Shown: positions 1-8,935, counted from the stretch's first letter. The stretch is DNA of 64,000 nt from Opitutaceae bacterium EW11 (GCA_003054665.1 QAYY01000003.1:186001-250000); one strand, 5' to 3'. Numbers and translations: made by a program. The notes: generated from the sequence alone by a model not told the origin.

Positions 1-179
1 TCGGCGCTTCCGTCGTTGGTGAAGATGACCTCGTAGGGAACGCCGAGTCCGTCGAGGACCGGGTAGAGCCGGTCGAACAACGCGGGCAGGTTGGGCTCCT
101 CGTTGTAGACCGGGATCACCACCGAGAGCTCGACACCGGGGCGCCGGGTCGCCTCGGGCTCAGGCGCGGTCGAAGACAT
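1..179 (-). CDS. Family 2 glycosyltransferase (ArnC/DPM-like), C-terminal part missing
   Basis: Only the first 59 codons lie in the window; the gene runs off the left edge. The translation begins MSSTAPEPEATRR and then has the typical GT2 opening VVIPVYNEEPNLPALF and a FTNDGS stretch where the family has the nucleotide-sugar binding Asp. Family members such as ArnC and dolichyl-phosphate mannose synthase load a sugar onto a polyprenyl-phosphate carrier at the inner membrane. The start overlaps the end of the upstream aminotransferase gene by 20 nt, so the two are probably translationally coupled. Next to ArnB- and ArnT-like genes, an ArnC-like role (making an undecaprenyl-phosphate sugar) is the best inference. 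The missing C-terminus, where membrane helices would be, prevents a firm subfamily call. Confidence 0.82.
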   Translation of the reverse strand, partial: MSSTAPEPEATRRPGVELSVVIPVYNEEPNLPALFDRLYPVLDGLGVPYEVIFTNDGSA

Positions 180-1344
180 CGCGGATCGCGGAGATGATCC
201 GGTCCTGCTGATCGTCGCCGAGGGTGGGAAAGAGCGGGAGACTGACGATGCGGTCGGAGATGTGCTCTGCATTGGGAAAATCGCCCGGCCCCCAGCCGTA
301 GGTGCCGCGGTAATACGGGTACAGGTGGGCGGCGCGGTAATGGAGACCCGTCCCGATGTTTCGCTGCTTCAGCGCCTCCATGAACTCGTCGCGGGTCAGC
401 GCCGTGCCCGCGTCCGTGTTCACGAGCGGCGCGAAGAGATGCCACGCGTGTTTGTGCGGGTACGCCGGCGCCTTGGGCAGGACGAATTCGGGCCAGTCCG
501 CCATCGCCTCGAGGTACCGCCGCGCGAGCTGGGTGCGGCGGGCGATGAACGCGTCCAGCAGCGGGAGCTGGTGCAGCCCGAGCGCCGCCTGGATGTCCAT
601 CATGTTGAATTTGTAGCCGGGCTCGAGGATCTCGTAGTGCTGGTTGCCCGTTTTGCCGAAGCGCGCCCAGGCCTCGCGGTCCATGCCGTGAAAACGCTGG
701 AGCTGAATCTCGGCCGCCAGGGCGTCGTCGCGCAGCGTCACGGCGCCGCCCTCGCCGGTGGTGATGTTTTTGTTCGGATGAAACGAAAACACCTGCACGT
801 CGCCGAACGAGCCGATGCGGCGGCCGCGATATTCGGTGCCGATGGCGTGCGCCGCGTCCTCGATCACCCGCAGCCCGTGTTCCGAGGCCAGCGCATGGAT
901 GGGATCCAGGTCGACCGGGCTGCCGGCGAAGTGCACCGGCATGATGGCGCGGGTCCTCGGCGTGATGGCGTGGGCCAGGCGTTTGACGTCGAGGTTGTAG
1001 GTGTCGCGTTCGACGTCCACCAGGACGGGCCGCCCGCCCGCGAGCACGATGACGTTGAGCGTCGCGGCGAAGGTCATCGGCGTCGTGATCACCTCGTCGC
1101 CCGGCTGAAGCTTCAGCGCCCTGAGCGCCAGGAACAGCCCGGCGGTCGCCGACGTGAGTGCGAGGGCGTGCGGGGCGCCGAGGTAGGCGCGCAACTCCTG
1201 CTCAAAACGTTTCACCCTCGGACCGGTCGTGATCCAGCCCGATTCAAGGCAGGCGCCTACTTCGGCGATGGCTTCGGCCGAGATTGTCGGCCGGGAGAAA
1301 GGCAGGAACGTCTCGAACGCGGGCAGCACGGCGGCGGTGTCCAT
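160..1344 (-). CDS. PLP-dependent sugar aminotransferase, DegT/DnrJ/EryC1 (ArnB-like)
   Basis: The 394-residue product has full family length. The fold markers are present: the GWITTGPRVKRFE N-terminal segment, LTSATAGLFLAL in the cofactor-phosphate region, EDAAHAIG around residue 162 with the PLP-ring Asp, and SFHPNKNITTGEGG with the probable Schiff-base lysine near residue 192. Enzymes of this family transfer an amino group from glutamate to a nucleotide-4-keto-sugar; ArnB makes UDP-4-amino-4-deoxy-L-arabinose. The gene lies 5 nt after the ArnT-like gene and overlaps the next glycosyltransferase gene by 20 nt, so it is clearly in one transcription unit. The exact sugar cannot be read from sequence; ArnB-type activity is inferred from the company it keeps. 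Confidence 0.88.
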   Translation of the reverse strand: MDTAAVLPAFETFLPFSRPTISAEAIAEVGACLESGWITTGPRVKRFEQELRAYLGAPHALALTSATAGLFLALRALKLQPGDEVITTPMTFAATLNVIVLAGGRPVLVDVERDTYNLDVKRLAHAITPRTRAIMPVHFAGSPVDLDPIHALASEHGLRVIEDAAHAIGTEYRGRRIGSFGDVQVFSFHPNKNITTGEGGAVTLRDDALAAEIQLQRFHGMDREAWARFGKTGNQHYEILEPGYKFNMMDIQAALGLHQLPLLDAFIARRTQLARRYLEAMADWPEFVLPKAPAYPHKHAWHLFAPLVNTDAGTALTRDEFMEALKQRNIGTGLHYRAAHLYPYYRGTYGWGPGDFPNAEHISDRIVSLPLFPTLGDDQQDRIISAIRDVFDRA

Positions 1345-1349
1345 GGAAA

Positions 1350-3074
1350 TCAGCGGGCTTGGTTGGTGAGCAGAAGGTAACGGGATGACTCAGCGACCAC
1401 GGCGGGCGCCTGCGGCAGCGCGGAGAACCAGTCAGGCGCGTCGCGCCGCTTCACCAGGGCGTAGCTCCGGGGGCCGTGCTGCCAGCGCTCGAAAAAGGCC
1501 TCCCGTCCGATGAAGCGGCTGGCGGTGCGCCCGGGCTCTGCGTGAATGCCGAAGGCGAGTTCCCCCTCGTAGCCGACGACGTCGACCAGCCGCCCGAGGT
1601 AGAACGGAAAGTCCTGAAAGTATTCGCCCACGCAGTACACGATGTCCTCCGGCTGGAGTTTCGGGGCCAGGGCGGCGGCGAGCGTTTTTGTCGACCGGGC
1701 GTCGAGGTAGCCGCCGACCCGGTTCGCCGGGGCGAGAAAAAGCGCCCAGCCCGCGGCGAGGCAGATCACGGCCGGGCGGAACGCGCCCTTCGCCAGGTAT
1801 CGGAGGCAGAACCCCGCGCCGACGAGGAGCGGCAGCGCGAGCACGACCCGCATCGGCCGGAGAGCTGCAGCGACACCGGCGGCGCTCGAAGGGAGTTTGG
1901 CGACGAGCAGGGCGAGGCCGAGAAGGACGAGGATCCCGGCGGCGATCCCGAGCGCGGCGCGCGTCGCGGCGGAGGTGCGGGCATCTTTCATCCAGAGCTC
2001 GGATACGTGCCTTCCGAGCAAGAGCGCGGCGGCGGGGAAAACAGGCAGGAGGTACGGGATGAGTTTCGACTGGGAGACGGAGAAAAACGCGAAGATCAGG
2101 AAGATCCAGATGCCGAGGAACCAGGCGGTGTCGTTGCGCGGGCTCTGGCTCGGGGTAACGAAGGCGCGCTGGGTGGCCGACGGCAGAAAGCCGACCCACG
2201 GAAACAGGCCGCCGAGAAAAACGGGCGCGAAGAACCAGAATGGCTCCACGCGCCCGTGAACCGTCGTTGCGAACCGCTGAAAGTGTTCGTGGATGAAATA
2301 GAACTGCGCGAATTCCGGATTCGCTCGCGCCGCCAGGACGTGCCACGGCAGCGCGATCGCGAGGAAAAGAAGCCCGCCGGTCACGGGATGAAGCGGCCGG
2401 AGCGAACTCCAGCGACGCGCGACCACGAGCCAGGCGCCCACGATGCCGCAGGGCAGGACAAATCCGATCAGCCCCTTGGTGAGCGTCGCGAGGGCCATCG
2501 AGGCGTAAAACGCCCAGAACAACCAACGGCGCGTTTCGCCGGGGGGCCGGCGCACGGCCAGGATGAAAGCGAACAGCGCCGCGCCGATCCACACGGTTAC
2601 GACGAGATCGAGCAGCACGACCCGGCTCAGGGCGTAGTAGAGAAACGACGTGGCGAGGACGCCGGCGGAGGCGAGTCCCGCCGCGGTGCCATGGAGCGCC
2701 CGGCCGGCCCCGTAGGTCAGCGCGCATCCCGCGACGGCGAAGACCGCGACCCAGAAGCGCGCCGCAAATTCCGTCGGTCCGAAAACCGCCTGCGCGCCGG
2801 CGTTCAGCCAATAGACCAGCGGCGGCTTCTCGAAATACTTCACTCCGTCGAGCCGGGGAGTGACGAAGTCTCCGGTCGCCAGCATCTCCCGCGGGATCTC
2901 GCTGTACCGTCCTTCATCCGGATTCGAGAGCGGCCGGCTGGCGAGAAAACCGAAGAACAGCGCAGCCGAGAGCAGGCTCACCCAGAGGAGCCCGGCGCTC
3001 CACGAAAGGGCCTCCCGTTCGGGTTTGGCGGCGGCCGCGGCAGGTGCGGGCGAGGCGGACAGCGGAGCGGGCAT
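1350..3074 (-). CDS. ArnT/GT39-family lipid-linked sugar transferase, integral membrane
   Basis: The 574-residue protein has about a dozen hydrophobic segments. An N-terminal loop carries RPLSNPDEGRYSEIPREML and then FEKPPLVYWLNA, the conserved first periplasmic loop of ArnT-type transferases with the acidic catalytic pair DE. ArnT moves 4-amino-4-deoxy-L-arabinose from undecaprenyl phosphate to lipid A at the periplasmic face. The C-terminal third is a soluble periplasmic-type domain, as in the family. It follows the sensor kinase gene by 58 nt and precedes the aminotransferase by 5 nt. The gap upstream holds an imperfect GATAAC/GTTATC inverted pair (3104-3109 and 3132-3137) of unknown meaning. 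The family could also glycosylate other acceptors, so the substrate is open. Confidence 0.85.
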   Translation of the reverse strand: MPAPLSASPAPAAAAAKPEREALSWSAGLLWVSLLSAALFFGFLASRPLSNPDEGRYSEIPREMLATGDFVTPRLDGVKYFEKPPLVYWLNAGAQAVFGPTEFAARFWVAVFAVAGCALTYGAGRALHGTAAGLASAGVLATSFLYYALSRVVLLDLVVTVWIGAALFAFILAVRRPPGETRRWLFWAFYASMALATLTKGLIGFVLPCGIVGAWLVVARRWSSLRPLHPVTGGLLFLAIALPWHVLAARANPEFAQFYFIHEHFQRFATTVHGRVEPFWFFAPVFLGGLFPWVGFLPSATQRAFVTPSQSPRNDTAWFLGIWIFLIFAFFSVSQSKLIPYLLPVFPAAALLLGRHVSELWMKDARTSAATRAALGIAAGILVLLGLALLVAKLPSSAAGVAAALRPMRVVLALPLLVGAGFCLRYLAKGAFRPAVICLAAGWALFLAPANRVGGYLDARSTKTLAAALAPKLQPEDIVYCVGEYFQDFPFYLGRLVDVVGYEGELAFGIHAEPGRTASRFIGREAFFERWQHGPRSYALVKRRDAPDWFSALPQAPAVVAESSRYLLLTNQAR

Positions 3075-3132
3075 GCGCTCTCACCATATCCGCCTCAGCT
3101 TACGATAACGTGACGATCTGATTACCGTTTTG

Positions 3133-4557
3133 TTATCTGACGACCCGGTGGGCTGGAAATATCAGCCGCACCCGCGTCCCGCGGCCGGGCTCGCTTTCGA
3201 CGGAGATCGTGCCCTGGTGCAGCGACATGATCGATTTCACGATCGAGAGCCCCAGACCGAAACCGTCGTTGCGCGCCCGCACGGGCGGCGTCTGTTCGAC
3301 GCGGAAAAACCGGTCGTAGATCCGGCTCAGGTTCTCGGCCGGGATGCCCGTGCCGGTATCCGCCACCGCCACCTCCAGGCTGCCGTCGGCGAGCGGCACG
3401 ATGGAGAACGTCACCTTTCCGCCCGGAGGCGTGTGGCGGAGCGCGTTGTCCATCAGATTGCTCAACATTCGCCTGAACAGCACCGAATCGCTGAGGATGC
3501 GTCCCTGGCCCTCCAGCTGCGTCTCGATCTGGTGCTCGGCGGCGAGGGCTTCGTAGAAATCGACCACCGCCTCGCATTCCCTCCGCGCGTCGAGTTCGTC
3601 GCGGCGGATTTTGATCTCGTCGCTCTCGGCGCGAGCGAGGAACAGCAGGTTGTCGATCAGCCGCGAGACCCGGCCGTATTCCTCCAGGCTGGATTCGAGC
3701 ACGGCGCGGTAGTCTTCGGCCGTGCGCGATTTCGCGAGCGCGACTTCCGCTTCGCCGCGCAGGTTGTTGATCGGCGTGCGAAGCTCGTGGGAGAGGTTGG
3801 CGGAAAACTGCGAGAGCCGTTCGAACGATTCCTCGAGGCGCGCCAGCATCTGCTCGAACGCGGTGGCCAGACGCACCAGTTCCACCGGCCATCCGGCGGT
3901 ATCGATCGTGGCGCGCAGTTGTCGGGCGGTGACGGTGCTGGTCGCGGCCGTGAGCGCCGTCAACGGCCGGAGCGCCGAGCGCGCCACCAGGGCGGCGAGC
4001 GCGGCGGAGGCGAGCAATCCGACGGCGAGCACCGCGATCACGTTTCGCTTCAGGACATTGGCGAACATCTCGTCCGACGACTCGTCCAGGCCGATCTGAA
4101 GGATGCGCTGTTTGTCCGTGGTGCGGAGGGCGCCGATGAGAAAACTCCGGCGGGCGTGGTCGCGCCAGCGGATGATTTCGAGATGAGGCCGCGACGCGAT
4201 GGGGAAGACGTCGATCGGCAAAACCTTGTCCATCTCGGGCGTCGCCGCGAGCACGTGCCCCTCGCGGTCCATCACACGAACGTAGAAAAACGGCTTCGGG
4301 TTCCGGTCGGGATCGAGCTGCATGAGCTCGATCGCGCGAAGGGCATAATCGTGGGAATCCTCGATCAGCACCCGGATCAGCGCGGCCTGATCGTAGAGAA
4401 ACTCCCGGTCGTCGTCCTCGATCTCGTCGGTCAGCGAATAGAGCAGGCCGATCATCGAACCGAGAATGAGAAGGGAAACGGAGCCGACATAGAGCACGAC
4501 GAGTCGGGCCCGGATCGACCAATGCGCTCGGCGCTCTGCGGGCGGACGTGTCGCCAT
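3133..4557 (-). CDS. Sensor histidine kinase (CusS/PmrB-like)
   Basis: The 474-residue product starts MATRPPAERR with a first transmembrane helix near residues 20-40, a periplasmic sensor region of about 120 residues, a second helix (AVLAVGLLASAALAAL), and then a HAMP segment. Next come the dimerisation/phosphoacceptor box FSANLSHELRTPINNL, the N-box NLMDNALRHTP and the G-box DTGTGIP of the ATPase domain. The reading frame stays open upstream through the regulator gene, but the ATG at 4557, 20 nt after the regulator stop, fits a normal start. The domain style resembles heavy-metal-type kinases (CusS), but position directly before lipid-modification genes suggests a PmrB-like role in sensing cationic peptides or envelope damage. 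Confidence 0.9.
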   Translation of the reverse strand: MATRPPAERRAHWSIRARLVVLYVGSVSLLILGSMIGLLYSLTDEIEDDDREFLYDQAALIRVLIEDSHDYALRAIELMQLDPDRNPKPFFYVRVMDREGHVLAATPEMDKVLPIDVFPIASRPHLEIIRWRDHARRSFLIGALRTTDKQRILQIGLDESSDEMFANVLKRNVIAVLAVGLLASAALAALVARSALRPLTALTAATSTVTARQLRATIDTAGWPVELVRLATAFEQMLARLEESFERLSQFSANLSHELRTPINNLRGEAEVALAKSRTAEDYRAVLESSLEEYGRVSRLIDNLLFLARAESDEIKIRRDELDARRECEAVVDFYEALAAEHQIETQLEGQGRILSDSVLFRRMLSNLMDNALRHTPPGGKVTFSIVPLADGSLEVAVADTGTGIPAENLSRIYDRFFRVEQTPPVRARNDGFGLGLSIVKSIMSLHQGTISVESEPGRGTRVRLIFPAHRVVR

Positions 4558-4577
4558 ACGGAAAGATCCCGGGGAAG

Positions 4578-5279
4578 TCACCACGCCTCGGTGGCGGCGG
4601 GCTCGTTTGTCTTGGCGAGGCAGTAGCCGATGCCGCGGACCGTGCGGATGAGCTTCACCGGGAAGGGATCGTCGATTTTCTTGCGCAGCCGCCGTATCGC
4701 CACTTCCACGACATTGGTGTTGCTGTCGAAATTGATGTCCCAGACCTGCTCCGCGATGACGGTGCGCGAGAGCACCTCGCCCGCTCGGCGCGCGAGGAGC
4801 GCCAGGAGGAGAAACTCCTTCGCCGTCAGGTCGAGCCGCACGCCCTGGCGTTTGGCCTGCATCTTCGGCAGGTTGACTTCGAGATCCTGAACGCGGAGCA
4901 CGGGGTCGTTGGGGTTGAGCGCGGAGCGGCGCAGGATCGAGCGCAGTCGGGCGAGCAACTCGGAAAACGAAAACGGCTTCACCAGGTAGTCGTCCGCTCC
5001 GAGTTCGAGACCGCGGACGCGGTCCTCGACCGTATCCCGCGCGGTGAGGCACAGCACCGGGACGTGATTGCCGGCGCCGCGGAGGGCGGAGAGCACGCCG
5101 AATCCGCTCACGCCGGGGAGCGAGATATCCAGGATCACGGCGTCGAACGGCTCGTTGCGTGCGAGCGCGAGGCCTTCATCGCCTCGCGTGCAAACGACCA
5201 CGGAGAATCCGTTTTCGGTCAGCCCTTTTTGAAGAAATGCGGCCGTCTTCGGTTCGTCTTCGATGGCGAGGATTCGCAT
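4578..5279 (-). CDS. OmpR-family DNA-binding response regulator
   Basis: The 233-residue protein begins MRILAIEDEPKTAAFL. The acidic pocket (IEDE), the phosphorylatable Asp at residue 51 in VILDISLPG, the LTARD switch and the KPF lysine are all intact. The C-terminal winged helix has the family signature (DLTAKEFLLLALLARRAGEV, RGIGYCL). The ATG at 5279 gives the canonical receiver start; the frame is open further upstream but that part has no family similarity. It is the first gene of the minus-strand unit regulator-kinase-ArnT-ArnB-glycosyltransferase, so it probably activates its own operon. Heavy-metal response (CusR type) is the alternative, because the sequence style is close to that subgroup. 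Confidence 0.92.
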   Translation of the reverse strand: MRILAIEDEPKTAAFLQKGLTENGFSVVVCTRGDEGLALARNEPFDAVILDISLPGVSGFGVLSALRGAGNHVPVLCLTARDTVEDRVRGLELGADDYLVKPFSFSELLARLRSILRRSALNPNDPVLRVQDLEVNLPKMQAKRQGVRLDLTAKEFLLLALLARRAGEVLSRTVIAEQVWDINFDSNTNVVEVAIRRLRKKIDDPFPVKLIRTVRGIGYCLAKTNEPAATEAW

Positions 5280-5388
5280 GCGCGAGGGGCACCGTATCCA
5301 GCGGGTGCAAATTGGCCAGCATCCCGCGCCGATTGCGGGCGGCCGTGATCGTCGGACGGTGCTGAAGCCGCGAGCTTCCACTCTTCGT

Positions 5389-5451
5389 CCGAGAATCCCG
5401 CCTGCGGGAGGGCGCGACCGTCCGTATTTCCCCGAGAATCCCGCCTGCGGG
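5389..5451. repeat. Two copies of a 20-bp direct repeat between divergently reading units
   Basis: CCGAGAATCCCGCCTGCGGG occurs identically at 5389-5408 and 5432-5451, 43 bp apart. Each copy contains the near-palindrome CCCGC-CT-GCGGG, so each could form a small hairpin. It lies in the 289-bp gap upstream of the response regulator gene. No ORF with coding character was seen in the gap. It could be a dispersed repetitive element or a pair of regulator sites; the sequence alone cannot separate these. Confidence 0.7.
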
Positions 5452-5568
5452 TGGGGCGGCGCGTCCCTGCGACGCCCCTTCGCTCCGCCCGCGTCAAAGG
5501 CCAGCCTTGCGTCCCGGCGCGGAACGACGACAGCCCGCACGCTCCGGACAGCGACGGAGGTGCCTCGC

Positions 5569-6780
5569 TCAGGGCAGGGGCTGTTTTGAGGCCCAGAGGT
5601 GCGCGGTGGCCAGGCTTCGGTACGGAGCGAAAACTTCCATCAGCCGAAGCGTCGTTTTCGCATCCGGGCGCTCTTCCAGCCTCAGGAGTCTCTGCAGGCC
5701 GCTGGTGAGCCCCGTGTCGCCGACCGGCACGCAGTCGCCGAATCCGAGCGATCGCATCATCAGGTAGTTGACCGACCACGGTCCGATGCCGCGTTGCGTC
5801 AGCAGGATTCGCTCGACGCGGGTGGCCGACTGGCTGCGGAGTGTTTCCAGAGGCAATTCCCCCGACGCGATGCGACGGGAAACGCCGATCAGGTAGTCGG
5901 CTTTCTGGCGGGAGAATTGCAGCGGCAAGAGATCGGCAGGCTCGAGGCGCGCCACGGCTTCGGGCATGGGCGCGGCGATCAACGCTCCGCCCGGCACGCG
6001 TTGGCCAACCAACTCGAAAAGCCGGCGGCGCAGCGCGAAGGCGAAGGGCAGATTGATCTGCTGTCCGATGATCGCCCAGAGAAGTCCCTCGTACACGGAG
6101 GGTGTCTGGACAATCCGCAGCTCCGCGCGCCCGTTCGTCAGGCGACTGAGCCCGGCTCGCCGGGCGACGCGCACGAACCCGGCGGCGTTTTGCTGCAGAC
6201 CGAGCAGGCCGACGACGAGAGCGTGCACTGCGTAGCCGTCGCCGCCGGTCCACTCCACCGACACGCGGGCCGGCGAGAACCGGAGGTGGATCAGGCTCAG
6301 CTCGGGGCCGATTTGCACCGCAGCGCGATAGTCGTCGCCCTCGAGTCGTTCCGACACGCTGTCGGCGTCACGGCCGAGGCTGCGTTTGAGATAGTGGACC
6401 GGGTATCCGTTGGGCAGCGACAGCACGATTCGCCGCGCCGTCCCGAGTGCGGCATAGTCCGAGGGATCGAGGCCGCAAGACCGGCGAAAATCCCGTTCGA
6501 AGCCGGCTGCGGATCGTGCGCCCACTTCCGCCGCCGCCTCCGACGGGGTCGCCCCGGATCTGCGGAGGAGATCGCGGGCCGACGAACGGCGCGCCTGGAG
6601 CAGGAGATCCTCCGGCGAGGCGTGGTAATGCTGTCTCAGCAGCTCGGATACCTTCGTCGCGGGTTTGCCCAGTCGGCGGGCCAGGGCCGCCGGAGAAGCA
6701 TACGCTTTAGGCGTGCGCCTGACATCGGCGACGAGGGCTTCGGTCTGTTCCAGTTCCGTGTCGTCGGGGGCGAGTCGCAT
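5569..6780 (-). CDS. AraC-type HTH fused to AlkA-like 3-methyladenine DNA glycosylase
   Basis: The 403-residue product has an AraC-type helix-turn-helix in its first ~95 residues (LARRLGKPATKVSELL, then GARSAAGFERDFRRSCG). An AlkA-type N-terminal domain follows, then the HhH-GPD glycosylase core. The hairpin is LLTQRGIGPWSVNYL near residue 330 and the expected catalytic Asp is in PVGDTGL near residue 355. AlkA enzymes excise alkylated bases. The fusion resembles Ada-AlkA proteins but there is no Ada zinc domain with the methyl-accepting Cys. The ATG at 6780 was chosen because upstream in-frame codons are low-complexity and lack family similarity; no clear ribosome binding site is seen. It stands alone, so its HTH may bind DNA non-specifically or regulate repair genes. 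Confidence 0.85.
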   Translation of the reverse strand: MRLAPDDTELEQTEALVADVRRTPKAYASPAALARRLGKPATKVSELLRQHYHASPEDLLLQARRSSARDLLRRSGATPSEAAAEVGARSAAGFERDFRRSCGLDPSDYAALGTARRIVLSLPNGYPVHYLKRSLGRDADSVSERLEGDDYRAAVQIGPELSLIHLRFSPARVSVEWTGGDGYAVHALVVGLLGLQQNAAGFVRVARRAGLSRLTNGRAELRIVQTPSVYEGLLWAIIGQQINLPFAFALRRRLFELVGQRVPGGALIAAPMPEAVARLEPADLLPLQFSRQKADYLIGVSRRIASGELPLETLRSQSATRVERILLTQRGIGPWSVNYLMMRSLGFGDCVPVGDTGLTSGLQRLLRLEERPDAKTTLRLMEVFAPYRSLATAHLWASKQPLP

Positions 6781-6900
6781 CGTCGAAGATAGCACAAGGC
6801 TGCCGGTCGGTCCGCGCGGCTCGAGAATTTGCCGGGAAACAGGGATTCGCCGGCTGCGTGGTGCACCGCGGCTGGCCTCGGTCCGAGGGCAACGGCTCTG

Positions 6901-6934
6901 GAGAAAAGAAGGGCGCCGCATTGCTGCAGCGCCC
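6901..6934 (-). terminator. Intrinsic terminator downstream of the GH97 gene
   Basis: A 10-bp stem with one mismatch (GGGCGCCGCA / TGCAGCGCCC, loop TTGC) at 6911-6934 is followed on the minus strand by TTCTTTTCTC. It lies 33 bp after the stop of the glycosidase gene ending at 6968, which supports termination of that transcript. Confidence 0.75.
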
Positions 6935-6967
6935 AGGGAAGAAGCGGGCCGGGCGGGAGGAGGTCGG

Positions 6968-8935
6968 CTATTTCCCGAGCGTCATCACGAAGCCGCCTTG
7001 CGGCTCGAGCGTGAGTTCGACGGGTTTCCCTGCGGCGGAAACCGTCTCCTGGCGGAACGAGAGGTTGCCCTGGCCTCCGTCGACGATGAGCGAGCCGGAG
7101 CCGCTGAAGCCGAGTTTCCGCAGAGGAAGCACGACCTTGCGCGCGGTGTCGTCGGCGTTGATTCCGCAGAGATACCAGGTGTCGCCGGCGCGGCGCGCGA
7201 GAACGACGAACTTGCCAGGGAAGCCGTCGATGAAGCGGATGTCGTCCCAGACGCTCGGCACGTGGCGAAGAAAGTCGCGGACGTAGTCGGGCGCCTTCGC
7301 CATTCCTTCGGGAATCTCGGCGTAGTGCTGGATTCCTGACGTGAAAAGCACGGAAAGGGCCAGCTCGAAGCCGCTGGTGGTCTTCCGCTCCGTGTGCGGG
7401 AGCTTGTCCAACACCACGGGCGTGAAATCCATCGGGTCGAAAACGTTGCGGGTGAACGGCAGCAACGCCGCGTGCGTCGGCTCCTGATCGGCGTTTGCCT
7501 GTTCGAAGGTGACGTATTCCAGGCCGCGGATCGCCTCGGTCGTCATGAGGTTGGGATAGGTGCGCTGCCAGCCGCGGGGCAGCGTGGCGCCGTGGAAATT
7601 GAGCGCGAATCCGTAGGGAGCGGCGTCGTCGAGGATATCCCGGTAGTACGAAATCATCGAGGAACCGTCCCCGCCGAAGAAATCGATCTTCAGCCCGGCG
7701 ACCCCCATCGCCTTCAGCCGATCGAATTCCTGGATACGACTCTCGTGCGTGAGAAGGCGGTCGCGGGGCGTCTGCGGCGTCGTGTTCCAGCTTCCCGCGG
7801 AGTTGTACCAGACGAGGATCTTCACCCCCTTGGTGCGGGCGTAGTCGGCCAGCTCCTTCACCTTGTCATAGCCGATCTGGGTATCCCACAGGGCGTCGAT
7901 CAGGGTGTAGCGCCAGCCCATCTCGACCGCGTAGTCGATAAACCGCTTCTGCACGTCGAACGTCGTGCTGGGGTCTCCCAGCAGCGGCCAGCTCCACGAC
8001 GCTTTCCCCGGCTCGGCCATCGCGGCGGCTCCAGCGGCGGGCTTTTCGGCGAGATCGATCCCGAGCGTGGACTCGGCCACCGTCTTCAGGCTGCCCACGA
8101 CGACGAGGCGCCACGGCGTTGTCCAGGGAAGCGTCGATTCCGGGTTGGCGGCGCCGCCCGGAACGATCTCGCGAGGATCCGCGAAACCGACGCGGTAGTT
8201 GCCGTCTGGAGACTCGGCCCGCAGCCGAGATCCGCAGAAGCCGCGCGGCAGGCTGCCTTCGGAGACGAGGATCCAGGAGTCGCCGGATTGGAAGAGCGCG
8301 GGGTAGATCCAACCCGCACCGGTGGGCGAAACGGTTCCGACGGGAACGCCCTTCGAGTAATATTCCTCGTACGACGGGTTCGCCTGGCACCAGCCCTGTT
8401 TGGCCACCGCGATCGGCTGCATCCAGGCGAGGGTGCCGGGCTGAAAGTGGAAGGACGAAAGTTCATCCTTCAGCGTGTGTCTGGCCGCGTCCGTCTCCGG
8501 AAACAGGTAGCGAAACGCGAAACCGTCGTTGGAAACCTGAAATTCGAGATCGAGCTTCTTTCCGTCCGCCGTCGCGAGATGCAGCACCCGGCGCTCCGCC
8601 TGGTAGGTGTTCACGCGCCGCTTCGCGGTGAGAATCTCGTAGCGATCCGTCACCGATTCGGCTGCCGAGACCGAGACGACCGAGAGCCCTTTTGAGAAAT
8701 CGGCGTCGGCGCGGACGAGGCCGAGATTGGACTCGTCCAGCACCGGGCGTTTATCCCGGGCGACGGTGTAAACCGGCGAGCCGTCCGGCTTGAGAGAAAC
8801 ATCGACCCGCAGGCGATGATCGGGACTGGCGATCGACGTTTTGTTTGGATTGGCCGCGGCCATGAGCGTTGCGAGACAGGTAAACGCGGCCGCCGCCAAG
8901 GCGTGCCGCAGGGGCGTGCGCTTTAGGGTATGCAT
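6968..8935 (-). CDS. GH97-family alpha-glycosidase, secreted
   Basis: The 655-residue product begins MHTLKRTPLRHALAAAAF with a signal peptide probably cleaved after LATLMAAA. The N-terminal beta-sandwich typical of GH97 is followed by a TIM barrel with WRYTLIDALWD, ILVWYNSAGSWNT and LKIDFFGGDGSSM. The last is the segment where retaining GH97 enzymes carry the nucleophilic Asp; assigning the retaining or inverting subgroup is tentative. The end has NFHGATLPRGWQRTYPN, a strongly conserved GH97 block. GH97 enzymes act on alpha-glucosides or alpha-galactosides in the periplasm. The ATG at 8935 was chosen because it starts the signal peptide directly. No SusC/D or regulator genes are adjacent, so it is not in a classical polysaccharide locus. 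Confidence 0.92.
   Translation of the reverse strand: MHTLKRTPLRHALAAAAFTCLATLMAAANPNKTSIASPDHRLRVDVSLKPDGSPVYTVARDKRPVLDESNLGLVRADADFSKGLSVVSVSAAESVTDRYEILTAKRRVNTYQAERRVLHLATADGKKLDLEFQVSNDGFAFRYLFPETDAARHTLKDELSSFHFQPGTLAWMQPIAVAKQGWCQANPSYEEYYSKGVPVGTVSPTGAGWIYPALFQSGDSWILVSEGSLPRGFCGSRLRAESPDGNYRVGFADPREIVPGGAANPESTLPWTTPWRLVVVGSLKTVAESTLGIDLAEKPAAGAAAMAEPGKASWSWPLLGDPSTTFDVQKRFIDYAVEMGWRYTLIDALWDTQIGYDKVKELADYARTKGVKILVWYNSAGSWNTTPQTPRDRLLTHESRIQEFDRLKAMGVAGLKIDFFGGDGSSMISYYRDILDDAAPYGFALNFHGATLPRGWQRTYPNLMTTEAIRGLEYVTFEQANADQEPTHAALLPFTRNVFDPMDFTPVVLDKLPHTERKTTSGFELALSVLFTSGIQHYAEIPEGMAKAPDYVRDFLRHVPSVWDDIRFIDGFPGKFVVLARRAGDTWYLCGINADDTARKVVLPLRKLGFSGSGSLIVDGGQGNLSFRQETVSAAGKPVELTLEPQGGFVMTLGK

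Noticed and set aside
1476-3113. Plus-strand open frame opposite the ArnT-like gene
   Set aside because: Almost entirely charged residues, without motifs; antisense of a real membrane protein gene.
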